Positions 45,747 to 59,709 are shown, counted from the first letter of the stretch. The stretch is DNA of 64,000 nucleotides from Elysia crispata (GCA_033675545.1 JAWDGP010006875.1:470001-534000); one strand, 5' to 3'. The notes: generated by a model from the letters alone, not told the origin. Numbers and translations: made by a program.

Positions 45747-45912
45747 CAACAACTTTATAATTACGGGACCAAAAAAAAATATAACAAAACTGTTATCAAT
45801 TCAAAATTTAAAAGTTTCACTTTGTAAGCTTTGTCAGTAGTTCAAATGTTTAAACGTTGAATTGATAATAGTCTTGTTATATCTTTTTTGTCCTGTAATT
45901 ATAAAGTTGTGT
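45747..45912. mobile_element. Hairpin MITE (inverted-repeat element)
   Basis: Arms of about 56-58 nt, 45747-45804 and 45857-45912, are near-perfect inverted copies (CAACTTTATAATTACGGGAC against CAACTTTATAATTACAGGAC, ending in ATCAATTCAA), with a loop of about 50 nt. It forms a long foldback. A short direct repeat TTTAGCAAGCTAAGG lies outside at about 45731 and 46028. Confidence 0.75.
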
Positions 45913-46713
45913 GCCTATTTCCTTTTAGACCTTGTATTATACTATTTACAGACAAGCAAGCGTCCTTTTGGAACATTTGTAATTACCAAGTTATCCTCCA
46001 AGTGTGGTGTTTTTGCTTTCTATTCGGATTTAGCAAGCTAAGGGCTCCCTCGTGGATTTCACGACGAGGACCAAAACTTTTATCTGATCGTTTTATTTTC
46101 AGAATGCTTTTCATTTTATGCGGTCAAGATTGGTAAGAAAATGGCAATGCTTGTCTGTAAAAAAAAGGACTTAAGAATCACTAAAACCACGGTTTTCGCT
46201 TTGCTATGTGTATTTTACCCATTATTTTTTTTATTATTCGATATTTTATTTTCTTGATATGAAATCAAGCAGGTGCACGATCAACTTGACTATACTGTAG
46301 TTCTTGCCAAATTGAGAGAAAGGAAAGATTTAAATGATGGTTTTCAAATGAATTCAATTTTTGTTGATTGGTGTGTTTGCTTTTTTAATCTAAGCATTGT
46401 ATATGCAGAGAATACATATCAAAATGAAACGTTTTCTCTTTTTCAGAATACAGAGAAGGCATATGATATTTCAAATCTTCCTTTTCACTTCGCGGAGTGT
46501 ATTTGCCTTTCAGAACCAAAGAAATAAATAAACACGAAGTACGCAGCCGTTCTGTGTCATTACTTTAGGATCCACACAGTTTAGCGCAGCACGCATGGTA
46601 GGGAAACATCATTTTTTATGACTATCGGCTATTACTATAAGTAGCACTCGGAAAAATCTGTGCGTAAATATTAAGGTCTATCAAGATTTTTGGAATTATA
46701 GACTTGATCCTAA

Positions 46714-47289
46714 AGCCCCCTTCAGATGTACAGTTTTTTGTATCCGGTAAAGCCATCCGGTCAGTTGAAACTGACACTAACCGGATTAGCAATCATATGA
46801 CCGTTTACATGCATTAGTTGGATATCAGTTGACCTGATCATTCAAATCTTGGCCTAGATGATGACATCATTGGGTTGTCGTATCTAGTTCGCGCGAAATT
46901 CAAAACGTTCACAAAAATGGAGGATGATCAACATGATTTCGAATTTTTTATTTTTTAATTTATCGTTAAATTCTGTTCTCCGCGTAAATTTGACTAATTG
47001 AAGGTCGCTGATCACGAAAATCGTATTAATTTTTAGATTGGACCAGTAATTCAAAATATTTTTATTCGTATTTTTAGCTCCGCGCGCGGCAAGATCATAG
47101 TAAAGACCTCGAGGCGCCAGTGCCCCAGTTCACTGGATGTCCACCGGATGGGAAATATCTAGCTGCGCCAGATATCAAGCTATCCGGTACGATTTTTGTC
47201 AAGCCGCTTCTTTGCACTACTATTTTTATTCGCATGGACTGACCGGGTGGCTTTACCGGATACAAAAAAGTGTGCGTCTGAAGGGGGCT
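46714..47289. mobile_element. Long-TIR MITE, probably Harbinger-type (TAA duplication)
   Basis: A 576-bp element with inverted ends of about 55 bp: AGCCCCCTTCAGATGTACAG... on the left against AGCCCCCTTCAGACGCACAC... from the right, both continuing through TATCCGGTAAAGCCA and CCGGTCAGT. It is flanked by TAA at 46711-46713 and 47290-47292, which fits the TWA target of Harbinger. There is no ORF. Internal sequence includes CpG-rich patches near 47080-47115. Confidence 0.8.
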
Positions 47290-47352
47290 TAACGGTGGTC
47301 TGTCGCAACACCAAAATAGTGACGTATATAGCTTGCTCGGCTCTTGTTATAA

Positions 47353-47503
<151 letters not shown>

Positions 47504-48341
47504 CCTCTCGCAGTACTGATAGCTATATCTAGACCTAGATCCTCCATTTTGCTTCGAAACAGGGATATCTTGAAAGAAAAAAATGGAACTAATCGATGTT
47601 GATCCCTATAACAGCTAAACCTAATATAATTGGCATAATACATTTTCTTTGAAAAAGAATCCGGTATGTTAATCTTTTCTTGTTGTCGATTGTGAAATGC
47701 GGAAGTACGTAGCTCGCTTTCACCATTAACACTGATCTCGTCGGAAAGGTGGATAAAGTATAATGCTATGCGGATGATTTAAATATTTTGTAAAAAATTT
47801 ATTCAAGTAAAAATCGGCATTCTCATAATCCCATCGGATCCACAATGATATTTTGGCATTAAGAGGACTGTAACAGATATAGTACTAGTTTGGGAATATT
47901 CTTTTGTCGGTCCTAAATTTGCGCATCTCTAAGGATTTGAAGTTACGCCAAATGCCTCTGGTCGGTTTAGATCCGCCAATTTTATTTTTTTCACGTAAAG
48001 CAAAAGCGAACATCAACGTAGGTTTTTTTTTTTATGAGATTTCATTCCCTCTTGACATGAGAATGTATTTAATTTACATTGAATTAGATTTTTATTCTAC
48101 ATTCGTCTACTTTACATTTTAAGTCTAAGTTTTTTTCTAGAACAAATTTAAAAAAATAGGCTGTTCAAACCTAGATGAAACATGGATTTTAAAAAGAATA
48201 GATTTCGGCCAAATAACAAGGCGAAAGAATCACACTGATTTGAAGAAAAGAGGTGGTTTACTTAGAAAAAGTGTCCTTATTTCTGAACAAAAGAGGGTTT
48301 AGGATTGAAGTTGTCGGCGTTCTTTTTTTTTTGGTCTAGAA

Positions 48342-48489
48342 AGAGCAGATTTTGTTTTAATTGTTAGGTTTCCTCTACAATATAACGCCATCTCAGTTAA
48401 TGTGTTTTAGAAGTTGACACGAAATTCAACTTATGCCATCCTAGAGCACTAGTACATCAGAGGAAACCTAACAATTAAAACAAAAACTG

Positions 48490-48493
<4 letters not shown>
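48342..48493. mobile_element. Short foldback MITE
   Basis: Inverted arms AGAGCAG..TTTTGTTTTAATTGTTAGGTTTCCTCT at 48342-48376 and the complement at 48459-48493, with a spacer of about 82 nt. The right arm runs straight into a (CT)n(TA)n microsatellite. No target duplication could be assigned. Confidence 0.7.

Positions 48494-48565
<72 letters not shown>
48487..48565. repeat. (CT)n(TA)n microsatellite
   Basis: CT to 48513, then TA to 48565. Confidence 0.95.
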
Positions 48566-48567
<2 letters not shown>

Positions 48568-48689
48568 ATTATTGAGTATGAGATCAATGATTTAAAAAAA
48601 AATGAAAGGGTAGACCCTGAGCTCACCAATGCTAAGTATTGTTTAACATTTGGCTTGGCTCGTATGTTCAAGTTCGGGTATTTGGCCTT

Positions 48690-49450
48690 CAGCATGAACG
48701 CCTAAACCGAACTCTAATGGAATAGATCAAATCTCCTTCTAGAGAATCCAGACCCATGCCATTTCATGCTATGATGGGGGTTCGTGGTATGAGCTCTGGA
48801 GGGACAGTCGGTGAGCTGCTCTGGTGTAGAGACAGTAAGTGATACCATGGTGCAGTCGGTCTGCGTGTGGACATCCTTTGTTGGGCTATTCAGGGCTATC
48901 ATTAAAACTAATCAAAGTTTCGATATGTGCGGAGCATGTCTGACAGCGGTGTCTCTGTTAACGATGTGTTCTTTACGTCACAAACGCTGGACCAGACATC
49001 CGTCTGCTGGTAGCGGACATGACGTCACCGGCGTGTTGCCAAACCTGACAAAATGGAAGTGACATCTAAACGGCCGTTGCTGTGGTATCGCCATGGTGTT
49101 TGCTAAGACGCAAAACTAGACGTTTGCTCTCTCTCATCACGTGACTTGGAATGGAGACTCATGCTGAGCCACGTGACCTCTATAATCTTGAGCAAAATAA
49201 AACATGCTCAGGGAGAAATGGGCGTGATTTCAAAACTTTCCCAACGGCTGGTTTAGTGTCCAGAGAGCCGACAGGGTTGGCATAGATCCCGAGCGCATCC
49301 CAACCTGCCCACCCGCTGTAATCCGATACAGTTAGTCCCCCTGCGCTTGCATTACTCCGCGTTGTAACATGATCGATAAAACGATGCAGACAAGGGAACT
49401 GCCGCTAGCTTGATGGTGGGAATCAATCTTACTGACAATTCAGGGGGGAA
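48690..49450. promoter_or_regulatory. GC-richer block with CRE and CACGTG sites
   Basis: Non-repetitive sequence with a palindromic TGACGTCA at 49020-49027, a TTACGTCA at 48973, and E-boxes CACGTG at 49138-49143 and 49170-49175. No exon was found. A distal regulatory role is inferred from composition only. Confidence 0.35.
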
Positions 49451-51289
49451 AAGCTTTAAAAAGTCACTGATCAGAAGGACCAAGTAAATATATTAATATC
49501 CCCGACAAGATCATGAACTAAATAGGGATGATACTGTACATGATAATCATGCCGTCGGCAACAATTTTTAACAAAAGTATTTTATTTAAACACTCTTTCA
49601 ATATTGCTCTAAAAGTGAATAAACTATTGTATTTTTCAATAAAATTTCAAAAGATAATGATGATCCTCACTCGTTGAAGCAAATGAATGACATTTAGTAG
49701 CTGCCAATGTTAGCGAAACAGTGAACAATATTACAACATTGCATGCCCAAAGTCCCTCCTTGTTTTGCTTTCTGTGGTGATTCCAACGTCATCTGTGATT
49801 ATCTCGCCTTGTCCACCAAACCTATAGATCACCGCATGTGTTGAGGTGATCTTTTAAAGTAGCCAACTAGTGATTTATTCAGCCGCAAACTTAACAGAAA
49901 AGTCAAGCGGCAATGAATTCACTTAATTTTTACAAAATTCTTTTGTTTAATTTATGTTGCTAACATGGGTTGTTCTTGTCCTGGAATTCTACCTGTACAT
50001 AATTAGAAAAAAGTTGAAGAGTGTTGGAATTGTAATGACTAGAATTGAAGTTATGATATAACTGACGCTAGAATGTATTTAATCAAATATCCAAAAGAAA
50101 TAAGGGCAATGAAAAATAGTTATTTATGTTGAGGATGATAACTGGGATTCATAATTATGTCTTGGCACAAATTAAGGCAGAAACTATGGTGTTCGCTGAT
50201 AATGGATTATCCTGGGCACCAGAGTCGCGACAATTACTCACTTACCGTTAGGAAAACAACTCCCGTTACCATGAAACAAATCAAAGCTAATATTCTGGGG
50301 ACATTATGAAAAGCGCAGGGGGAAGAAAAGTTGCAACTTCAAATGCATGAGAACTACAGATGGAGATAAACTTTTCTTTTCGTGGTTATTGTCATTGTGC
50401 AGAGATGTTCAAATAATGATTTGGCAATAAGAGTCTAAAGTTTTAGCAATAGAGATACCATCTGAAAGCTAAGCTCGCCATGGTGAAGACTGTAATCATA
50501 ATTCCTCCAAAAAAACATTCTTTAAAGGTCATTATTATAGATTTTCACGATAAGGCAAAATTAATCAGCCATATAAAACTATTCAAGTAAGCCTAAGTCT
50601 TTCTTTTATTCTCAGAATTAATATCTTGTATTTTGTATATGTATGACATGAAAAGGGGCGGAAATGGTTTTTTTTTTTTTTTTCGTTTAGGCGGACATCG
50701 ATTTTTAGACGATTTACTAATTTGTGAAAAAAAAAATAGAAAAGGTTTCACTGTAAAATGCATGCTTTTAAATGAATAATTTAATAATTCTCTATTGAAT
50801 TTAAGAAAAAAAAAGTAATCTTCTCAAGATTAGTGCACCAATCTTATGACCATTATAATTTTTTAAAACTGTAGTTAGGAAGGTTTTTTTTTCTTTAGAT
50901 AGTCAAGCGGTTTGCAACGGTTAAAAAACAATGAAACTTTCAAGATTATTCCTCACAAATCTCAGTGATCTATTAAGTTTTTAGCCATCAAAATAAATAA
51001 TCCTCATCTGAACTTACTGTCTCCTTTCTTTTTAGATATAGAGCGATCTAAATTTTCTTTTGTCTCTCCTTCCATTTTTTATTCTTTTTTTTTTAAATTA
51101 TTGCAAAAATAATTTAAACATACCCGCGGCTAGCTTTCAGAGGAGGAACGAGTTTTTGAAATGACTTTTTACCCCAAGGACCTGCTCTTTTGTAACACTC
51201 TGACACTCGAGTCAAAAAAGAAATTAAAAAACTAAAATAAGGGGAAAAGGCAGTAAAGATTAAATCTAAAACGTCAGAAAAGAAATGGA

Positions 51290-51560
51290 ATTTTACGACG
51301 TGTGACTGTAAAGTTTACAGTGTAAACAGAGGCTCCTATCAATAAGGCTATGGCGATGGTCTGTTACTGGAAGCTCACCTAGGCTAATTGTCTTGGGAGA
51401 TTTGGCCCACAGTGAGCCATTTCAGCACACAAAAGTCTGAAAATGCCCTGATCTTTGTCTCTTTTTTAACCTCACGAGAGCGTAGAAACCTGGCTATCAA
51501 TTTGTGCGTACCGATTCTTTGCCCATGGGCGTGAAAGCTCATTTGCCACGTTGCCATTTA
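51290..51560. promoter_or_regulatory. Possible regulatory block with FOX-like sites
   Basis: A compact non-repetitive stretch with GTTTAC and GTAAACA close together (about 51313-51328), in an otherwise AT-rich desert. Weak, composition-based call. Confidence 0.2.
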
Positions 51561-52824
51561 TCTTATGCACAATAGATTTATTAGGCTTGACGTGAACGCC
51601 CAGAAGAGGGAATGTAAAGGTAACCTCTGGGATATACTGCTCAAATGAATTTTGCTTTCACCCAAAGTGAAATAAACATCTAGTAAAAAAAAAAATTGTT
51701 TTTCTATGTTTGTATACATTTCTTGTTTTTGTAAACACATTGAATCTGTTTCGATCGCGTTTGATAGAAATTCATGTTGAATTATTTTACTGCTAATAAA
51801 CAAAAATCGAACTCATTTTCTCTCTCTTTCTTTCTTGCCTTTCCCCGGTCTCTCGCTCCTTTTCTCATTCTTTATCCATCCCTTTCACCTGCACTTATGT
51901 TATTATTTGTCTCTGTATGTGTATATGTGTGTGTGTGTGTATGTGTCTTACTATGTTATTGCATGATTTATTCTGAATAACTCCTGTTTCTCTCTATCTG
52001 CCTCTTTCCGTGTCAATGTCTCTTCTGTCCTTCTTCTATTCCCTCTTCTTTCTTTCTTATCCCTCTCGCAGTTTTAATTCGCCCGCTCCCTTAAAACACG
52101 TATCAAAGAATTTTTTCCCATTCCGATCATTTATAACCCCTTCCCTTACACCCCCTAAAAAAGCATTAAAGGAAAAGAAAGTTAAAAGAAAAAAAATCGA
52201 TGTCAGTCAACACATCCATCCTTTCAGGAAAACTAAATGACACTGTAGAAAAGGCCCTCCGTCTTATTTACACTGTATCCAACGTTTACAGCCAAATAGA
52301 GTGAGCACCAAATGAGCTGCAGCCAAATGGAAAGAGGAAACGGATCCTAAGTGAGAGCCAGGCAGAGGCGGCCCGGAGACAAAAGGCCAGAGTTTAGGAC
52401 TGGTACAGATAGGCCACAGAGGAAGCGTTCAAACAGTACGGGGAAGAGGGGCTGTTGAAAATAACTTCACAGCTAGTGATGGTAGAGATGGGAGTGGGGA
52501 GGGTAGGAGCTAGGCAATTTGAAGTAAAAAGGGGGCGGGTATTTTCGTCAATCTGGACAGCAAAAGATGGTTTCATTCAGAGGACTTTTAACGGCAAATT
52601 ACTTTCCCCAGTGCTTAAGTGACGGATGAGAGAAAAGCACGGCGCTATTGAAGCCAATCGCTAAGGTAAATATTAGCGGTAGTTTTTTTGTAGAGATGGA
52701 GCTGGGCCGTTTTTGCTATTTTTTTTTTTTACTTTCAAGTTTTGTTTAAAATCTGTTTTGAATTTCTACGTTCTAGGACTCTTAGTCATTGGTTAGAAAA
52801 GAGGAGAGAAGATGCGAGAGGCAG

Positions 52825-52826
<2 letters not shown>

Positions 52827-52870
<44 letters not shown>

Positions 52871-52871
52871 G
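52827..52871. repeat. (AG)n with poly-G
   Basis: AG to about 52861 followed by a run of G. Confidence 0.9.
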
Positions 52872-53882
52872 CAAATCCAGAAATAGGGAAAATAATGCCT
52901 CGGTAATGGTACAGAGGAAAAGAAAAGGCAGAGTTCAAAATAAAAAAAAAACTATAATGATAAGATAGAGAAATAGGCAACAACATTGAATAGATAAACA
53001 GGTAAAGAAAGATAGAGGACTATGAGGGTTGTTAAATTTTTAGGAAGATTGAAATTCAAAGACGTTTAATTTAAATAATATATAAAATGATCGGTAATTA
53101 GATAAATACATTGAATCAAGGTAGATGGATAGATTCTTATATAGATCGATAGATAGATATAAAGTTAGATAAATAAATAAAAAGACAGATAGACAGAGAG
53201 ACATAAAAAAGATGAACAGAGAAACAGGCAGTTAAATAAATAGACATACAGACAGAAATAGAGATATGCAGAGGTACAGACAGAGATAGACAGACCGATC
53301 TCTTGGCAAAGAAAGAGTAAGGTCACCGTGGAAACAAAACTGAGAAATTTTTCGATGAATCAGTTTACTAAAGTACTTTAGAGACCATATTGACACAATA
53401 CTTAGAGCCCTTTGAAGTTTTTTCATTTACGCTGAACTGCCATCCCTCTTCTCAACTCATGCGAGAGATGGACTGAGTGGCGTTTTCCACCTTTTTCTTT
53501 CAAATCATTATTTCACATCAACTCAAAATCGTCAATTTCAGGAGCGGTAGGATAATTCAAATCTCTGGCGAAAATGGTGTTCTACGACGAAAGAATTTTT
53601 TTAAATTTTTTTTTCACTCATGTTTACTGCAAATTTTATATTTTTGAAGGGTTTTTTTTTTTTTTTTTCAGTTTTATTGACACAAGACTCAAATCATGAA
53701 TGTCTAAAATTTGCATTGTAAAGACTTTTGGAAAATTTAGATTTCTTTATCATTGTAGAGATTTTTAATTACATTTTGTATAATAAGACATTTCTGTTCT
53801 TATTTACTACATTTTATTGTACACTCACCCCTCTTCTCACCAACTAGGTCTCATCTCATGACTGCTGGCTGTTTCTATCAGA

Positions 53883-53885
<3 letters not shown>

Positions 53886-53961
<76 letters not shown>

Positions 53962-54000
53962 CCCCCCTCTCTCTCTCTGTCTCTCGTTTCTTTCTCCCCC
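53886..54000. repeat. (CT)n microsatellite with C runs
   Basis: Pure CT to 53959, then C runs and degenerate CT. Confidence 0.95.
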
Positions 54001-54259
54001 TCTATCTTTGCGTGCATGTCTCTATCCGACTCTCTCTGTCTCCTGTCAATGTACTTGTATCTCCCTTTCTATCTTCATATCAATATCTTTGAAATTCTGA
54101 TACCTTTTTGTCATCTAGCTGTAATCTGAAAGACAAATTATTTTCCAATCCGTTGAGGTATTTTTCATGTTTTCATGTGCAATAGAGCCTCTCTGTAACC
54201 CACAGCCCCTCCAATCTACGTATAGGTTACTTAAAACAATTTTTTTTTCTAAAGACTTG

Positions 54260-54740
54260 TAGCAATGAAACAACATTGGAATTGACTCTACTTTCCGCCC
54301 TTAATCCTGCGAGACTTATACTGGTCGTCCTGCCTAACTCTACAGCTACCGATTACTACATAGCAAAGCAATCATGATGGACTGGAAGTGCGTTCTGTCG
54401 GCCAGCGGGATTCCTCGATTTGCCCCATCTCTCCATCCCGTCAACTGGTCAATTCCGGATGTCAAATCAACCCGGTACCATTGATCCTGAAGTTTTTTCC
54501 CTCCTTTGCTTGAGCACTTCCTGTCATTATTACGCCCACTGAGATGCAGGCCTAATTTAAAGGTCTACTGGACTATTTTGGGATGGGTTTAAATGTGTTT
54601 TCAAGGAACAGCCATGACGCGTTTTCATCCGATCTTGATTTTATTGATGCCACAGAGAGATAATCTTAATCATGTGACATTGGAATGGATTTGAAAATAG
54701 AACCGCCAGCAATCGAAAGCCATGCCAGTAATTGCGTTCC
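54260..54740. promoter_or_regulatory. Possible regulatory block
   Basis: A GC-richer non-repetitive stretch between long AT-rich and microsatellite DNA, with no ORF of note. Proposed only because it resembles the other blocks in composition. Confidence 0.2.
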
Positions 54741-56399
54741 TACAAAAATAGAATATGATGGGTCCATTTTTCTTTTCTTTTATTCGTTCTCTTGTCAATA
54801 ACGTTTAAGACTTTACACAGATGGCACGGATGGCTGTTGTGAAGATCGCTAAATATCTGTCAGTGGTGCAAGATTTTGAGACTTTTACAAAAGTAAAACT
54901 CAGCATTTCATTTTTCAAAAGAAGTTTAGAAACAATCATTTTATAGTTTCCTCTGCTTGAATCCATGCTGAAATGTGCGCACGCTGAACATAGAATTTAA
55001 ATTGCAGATTTCTAACATTAACCCTTAGATTCAGGAGACGTTCTTTTCTCTGTCAAAACATTTCTTATGATGCACGCTATGAATACACTGCGCTTTACTT
55101 TGATTTTTCAATCACTTTTGAACGCGAGATATTAGCTCATTCAGTAAAGCTATGGGGTCACAAAAAGAAAGTTCGCATTCGGTTACTGAATGGACCACCA
55201 TTCTAGTGGTGTGATTTCTACCATTCCATCGAATCAGCCTTCTATATTTGGCTTGACTGGAAGCCATCGACTCGAGTAAATCAGCCAGCCTTCGATACAG
55301 TCCTGTCTGGTTGAACAAAACTGAACCAAGGATTGGAATTGTTCAATTGTAGACTGGTGATGAGGGCTGGTTCAGTCTATGAATTTAATCAGGTGCAGCT
55401 CTCTCGTTGATAGGTACTCACACTCCTAAACAAACCGGTATCTTTAAGTTCGTTTCAATCGTTTTTTAAAATAACGCGAATGCATATCCAAAGTACCAGT
55501 GTGTGAAATTACAGATCTTTACTTTTGATGTAACTTGAAACTTGAACTCAACGAAGTAAATTCTTACAAAGAGCAAAAAGAAAATTTTTAAAAATTAGCA
55601 TGGTTATGGAAGTCAAATTTAAATTAACCATTACAGCTGCCAGGACCAATTTAAGTGCATGTAACTTAAATGTAAATCCAAACACTTTTCCATTTTTATT
55701 ATAAACAAAACAATTAAAAAAAAACCATGCTGAAATTCTTAGTAGGTCCTGAAAGCATCACACTGGACATCTCTCTTGAATTAGCTGCTGAGGTTCAAGA
55801 AAGCTATTTTGGTGTCTATTCAGAAGAAAGAGAAAGACACAAGTAACTGAAAAAACGTTTGTGGTATCACTGAATCTTTGTACCATAATTATTTCAGGCT
55901 CTTCACAAAATATGCCAAACTCAAAGCCAGTTTACTTTAAATATTTAAACAATGAACGGTGATAGGTGCTCGAATACCATTACAGCTCGGTAATTGTTCA
56001 TGTATACAAGTTATTTACCTTTAAACCCGATTCCTATTTTTCTAAACAAGATCGGAGAATAAAAGTTGTACAATTACAGGTTTTAAAAAAAAACGAATTC
56101 GATTTTTGGCAGCGAGCAACTTAAAAAAAAAAAACTTTAAAAGAGGTATTTATGCCTTCATGTATACATTTGTGGCCTGGCATCCGAAATAAACCTATCT
56201 GAAAAGTTAAGAATTTTAAGGAAATAAAAAGAACTGTTGTTCTGATGTAGAACTACATCAGTTAAACTAATGGTAAAAAAAGAACCTCATTTGACTTGCT
56301 TTTGCGTAGTTCTGAGGAAAATGTTAGATCTAAAATCCTGCAACCTATGTGCAACAACATTTCATGCTAAAATTATGCAGTCAATCATTGTATTCGGTT

Positions 56400-56650
56400 A
56401 CAAAGTGAACCACTCCACGCGTAGTAACAAAACTAACAATGGGAGGGAAAGGGGAAAAAAGCGAATTGATGAAGATACTTCTTTGGAGCGCCATAAGCAG
56501 ACGTCGGTTGCTATGCGGGAGAGATAATGGCCGGCCACTCTGTTTGTGTAGGATTGTTGTGACTGGTGAATTGATTGCGGCCCCTGATTGGTGACTTGTC
56601 ATCTTCTTTTGTAGCTGAAGAGATAGTGGTGATCGCTGTCACCTGTGTCA
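56400..56650. promoter_or_regulatory. Possible regulatory block upstream of (CT)n
   Basis: Non-repetitive, GC-richer, with Sox-like ACAATGG (56437), homeodomain/PBC-like TGATTG motifs and a CTGATTGGTGA (inverted CCAAT). It ends at the 56672 (CT)n array. Confidence 0.25.
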
Positions 56651-56669
56651 ACACTGCCTTCTCCTTCTC

Positions 56670-56820
<151 letters not shown>

Positions 56821-57050
56821 TTCCTTTCTCTCTGTCATTCTCTCAAAAGCACTCTCACACATACTCTTTCATTCTCACTCACTCTTTTGTCCTCTCTGTT
56901 TCTCTGACTCTCTAATTGCTTCCCGCCATGGGGTTTTCTCTTTAATTTCTCTCTTTCTTGAACATGCTCTTTCTCTTGTTACTGTCCCTCCTCTCCATCA
57001 CCTCTTACTCTTCCACTGTCTCATACACACACTCTCTATCTGTTCCTTCT

Positions 57051-57074
57051 TGTCTGTCTGTCTGCCTGTCTGTC

Positions 57075-57153
<79 letters not shown>
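57051..57153. repeat. Compound (CTGT)n-(CT)n microsatellite
   Basis: CTGT units to 57077, then CT to 57153. On the minus strand this is (AG)n then (ACAG)n. Confidence 0.95.
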
Positions 57154-57158
<5 letters not shown>

Positions 57159-57243
57159 ACTCTCTCTTTCTATGTGTGTAATTAAAAGTTCGAGATGTGC
57201 TATAGATAAAGATTAATGGAAAAAAAACCCAATAATGATCATG

Positions 57244-57528
<285 letters not shown>

Positions 57529-58619
57529 GTTTCCCAATTAAATCTCTTTCAAAGTTCATCACACGACTCCGTATTGAGCTGAATATTTTCTTTTTTTCGT
57601 CTTCCGAAGTATACATCTTATACAAAGGCTTTGAAATTGGCAGCGATGGAGACGAAATGTTGACTTTGAATTCCTCTTATGATTGAAGTTATGAGTTTGG
57701 GTATGGGTCTAATCCACGGACTGAAATTAACTGCACAGCTAATGAACTTATTTATAATGAACTAACTAATGATTTCAGGCATATCTATTATACGGTAGAA
57801 CTTAACAGTGGTATTAATAAATAGAAAATGAAAATAACGAACTTGTAATTGAAAACAGCTTTGAAAACAATAGATTGTTATAATTTTGAAGGTGAGAAAG
57901 GATGAAAAGAGAAAATATTTGTTTGAAAAATGCAACAAAATTTAAAAAAAAACAAAAGAAAAGAAAAAAAAAACATACTTTTTGATGAGATGGGAGGGAT
58001 TAAGCTAATCAGAGTGACAGATCGATATAAAGGTAGATGGATAAAAGAATCAGAGATATCATAAATAAAAAGATAGGCATACAAAAAGATTAATTATTTA
58101 TAGGTAAACAGAGAGATACAGAGATAGCAAAGTACATTGTCAGGAAAAGTGAGAAACAGGCTGGAGGAGAGATATTAAATATAAATAGACAAGGCCAAGA
58201 GGAAAAGCAACGCAAAGTAATAAAGAAACTTTTAGATTAATGAAGGAGAAAGATAGAGAGAGAGAGAGAGCAAGAGAGAAAGAGAGAGAGAGGGGGGGAA
58301 TATAACTTTAAGATGTAAAGAACAGTCGAAACTTTATAAAATTATAACTGGAGTATTTAAATGACATTTTTGTTATCCTGTGTTTTGAAATTTTACATTT
58401 GAAATTGAAGAAAGCTTCCGTTTGCTTACACTTCATTTTCCAAAAACCGATCTTTCCATAAAGTTACACATACATGCAATAGAATAGACTTGTATACTAG
58501 TAACAAATGCCTGGCTTTTTCAAATCAGAAACCTTCATGGATCTAATTAACAATGATAAATTCGATTTATTATGCCACCAGGCATTTTCCATTTCTGAGT
58601 CGTTATTATAATTAACTAA

Positions 58620-59260
58620 AGGATTTTACTTTCCAGGATGTTTGCAGGGGTATTATAAGACCAAACCAAACTTTGACAAGTAGGCCGACATTGGGGTCAG
58701 CCTTAGGGCTGATCAGCACATATCTCCACTTGAAGGATCGCTTACGTGTATTTAATTAATGGCAAGGGTAATTATAACAAATTGGATATGGGTATCTTAA
58801 GAGGAGTATCAGTTGCGATAATCGTAAGCTTTATCCGAAGACTGATATTATCGCTGTGGCAAACTCATCCCAAGATATGCCGAAATCCTGATCCGAGACG
58901 GTCCTGACAGAAACAAACCTGTATAAGGTCAGCTGGGTCACTTGAGCCGTTTCCCAGAGGCGCCGCATTGGTGGAGATAATCACGTGATAAAATGCTCCA
59001 ATCATGAAGTGACCTCGAGATAAATGTCTTCCAATAGCAAAAGAGTTCATGACCTCAAGCGTATAGGGGCGTCAACAATCTCTTTGGGCAGTCTCTGAGC
59101 AATTTGTCTCAGACTTACTGGACAAAGGATTAAGGGCTCAAGTCGTGACCCATCCGTTTGGATTGTTTGTCACAGCCATCGCGACAAATCAGGGCGGCAT
59201 AGTAGGTTGTAATCCTCGTCCAACTTAGCTTCTTCAGTCGTTGCGTTTGTGCCTGACTTT
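58620..59260. promoter_or_regulatory. Block with nuclear-receptor-type half sites
   Basis: AGGTCA-GCT-GGGTCA at 58926-58940 forms a DR3 direct repeat. Inverted half sites TGACCT occur at 59010 and 59050, and CACGTG lies at 58982-58987 flanked by GATA-like sites. No exon was found. Regulatory function is inferred. Confidence 0.35.
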
Positions 59261-59709
59261 CTTGAGTTTACTATATTTTCCTCGCGCCCGTTTGAAGTAA
59301 TTGTGTTTTGAGGAGTTTACGATGGACTATTTCTAAATATTTTTGAGTACATTGAAAGAACGGTACTTATAAGAAAATACAGCTGCACACAGACATAGCA
59401 ATAGCAAAGAGATTCTTTTACTTACAAGGGGAGGGGGAAGGACTGAATTATAAAGTCATGGCATAGAAAACAATATCATGGGAGACTTGCTTTCGATGAC
59501 TGTGCAAAAAGAAACTGTGAAGTAAGAGCTCAAAGAGAATACGCGATAGAAACAGAGAAATTGGGAATTGAAGGAAAAAATGGATGAGAGACAGACAAAG
59601 GGCACAAAGACAGAGAGTTAATTCTTCCCCAGACCTTGTCCCATTGACCACCAGGGAGGACCACTCTCGCCACACGCTACGGCTGTTATTAGAGGGAGCT
59701 GCTAGCATA

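Larger units (their letters stand above)
49460..53880. other. Intergenic, no gene seen
   Basis: AT-rich DNA with short (AG)n and GATA/GACA-type repeats (52827-52871, 53110-53310). Apart from the weak block at 51.3 kb and a GC-richer patch near 52.3-52.6 kb, nothing could be assigned. Confidence 0.5.

Noticed and set aside
55112..55318. 68-codon minus-strand ORF
   Set aside because: Composition looks protein-like, but no family is recognised and there are no flanking splice signals or neighbours in support.
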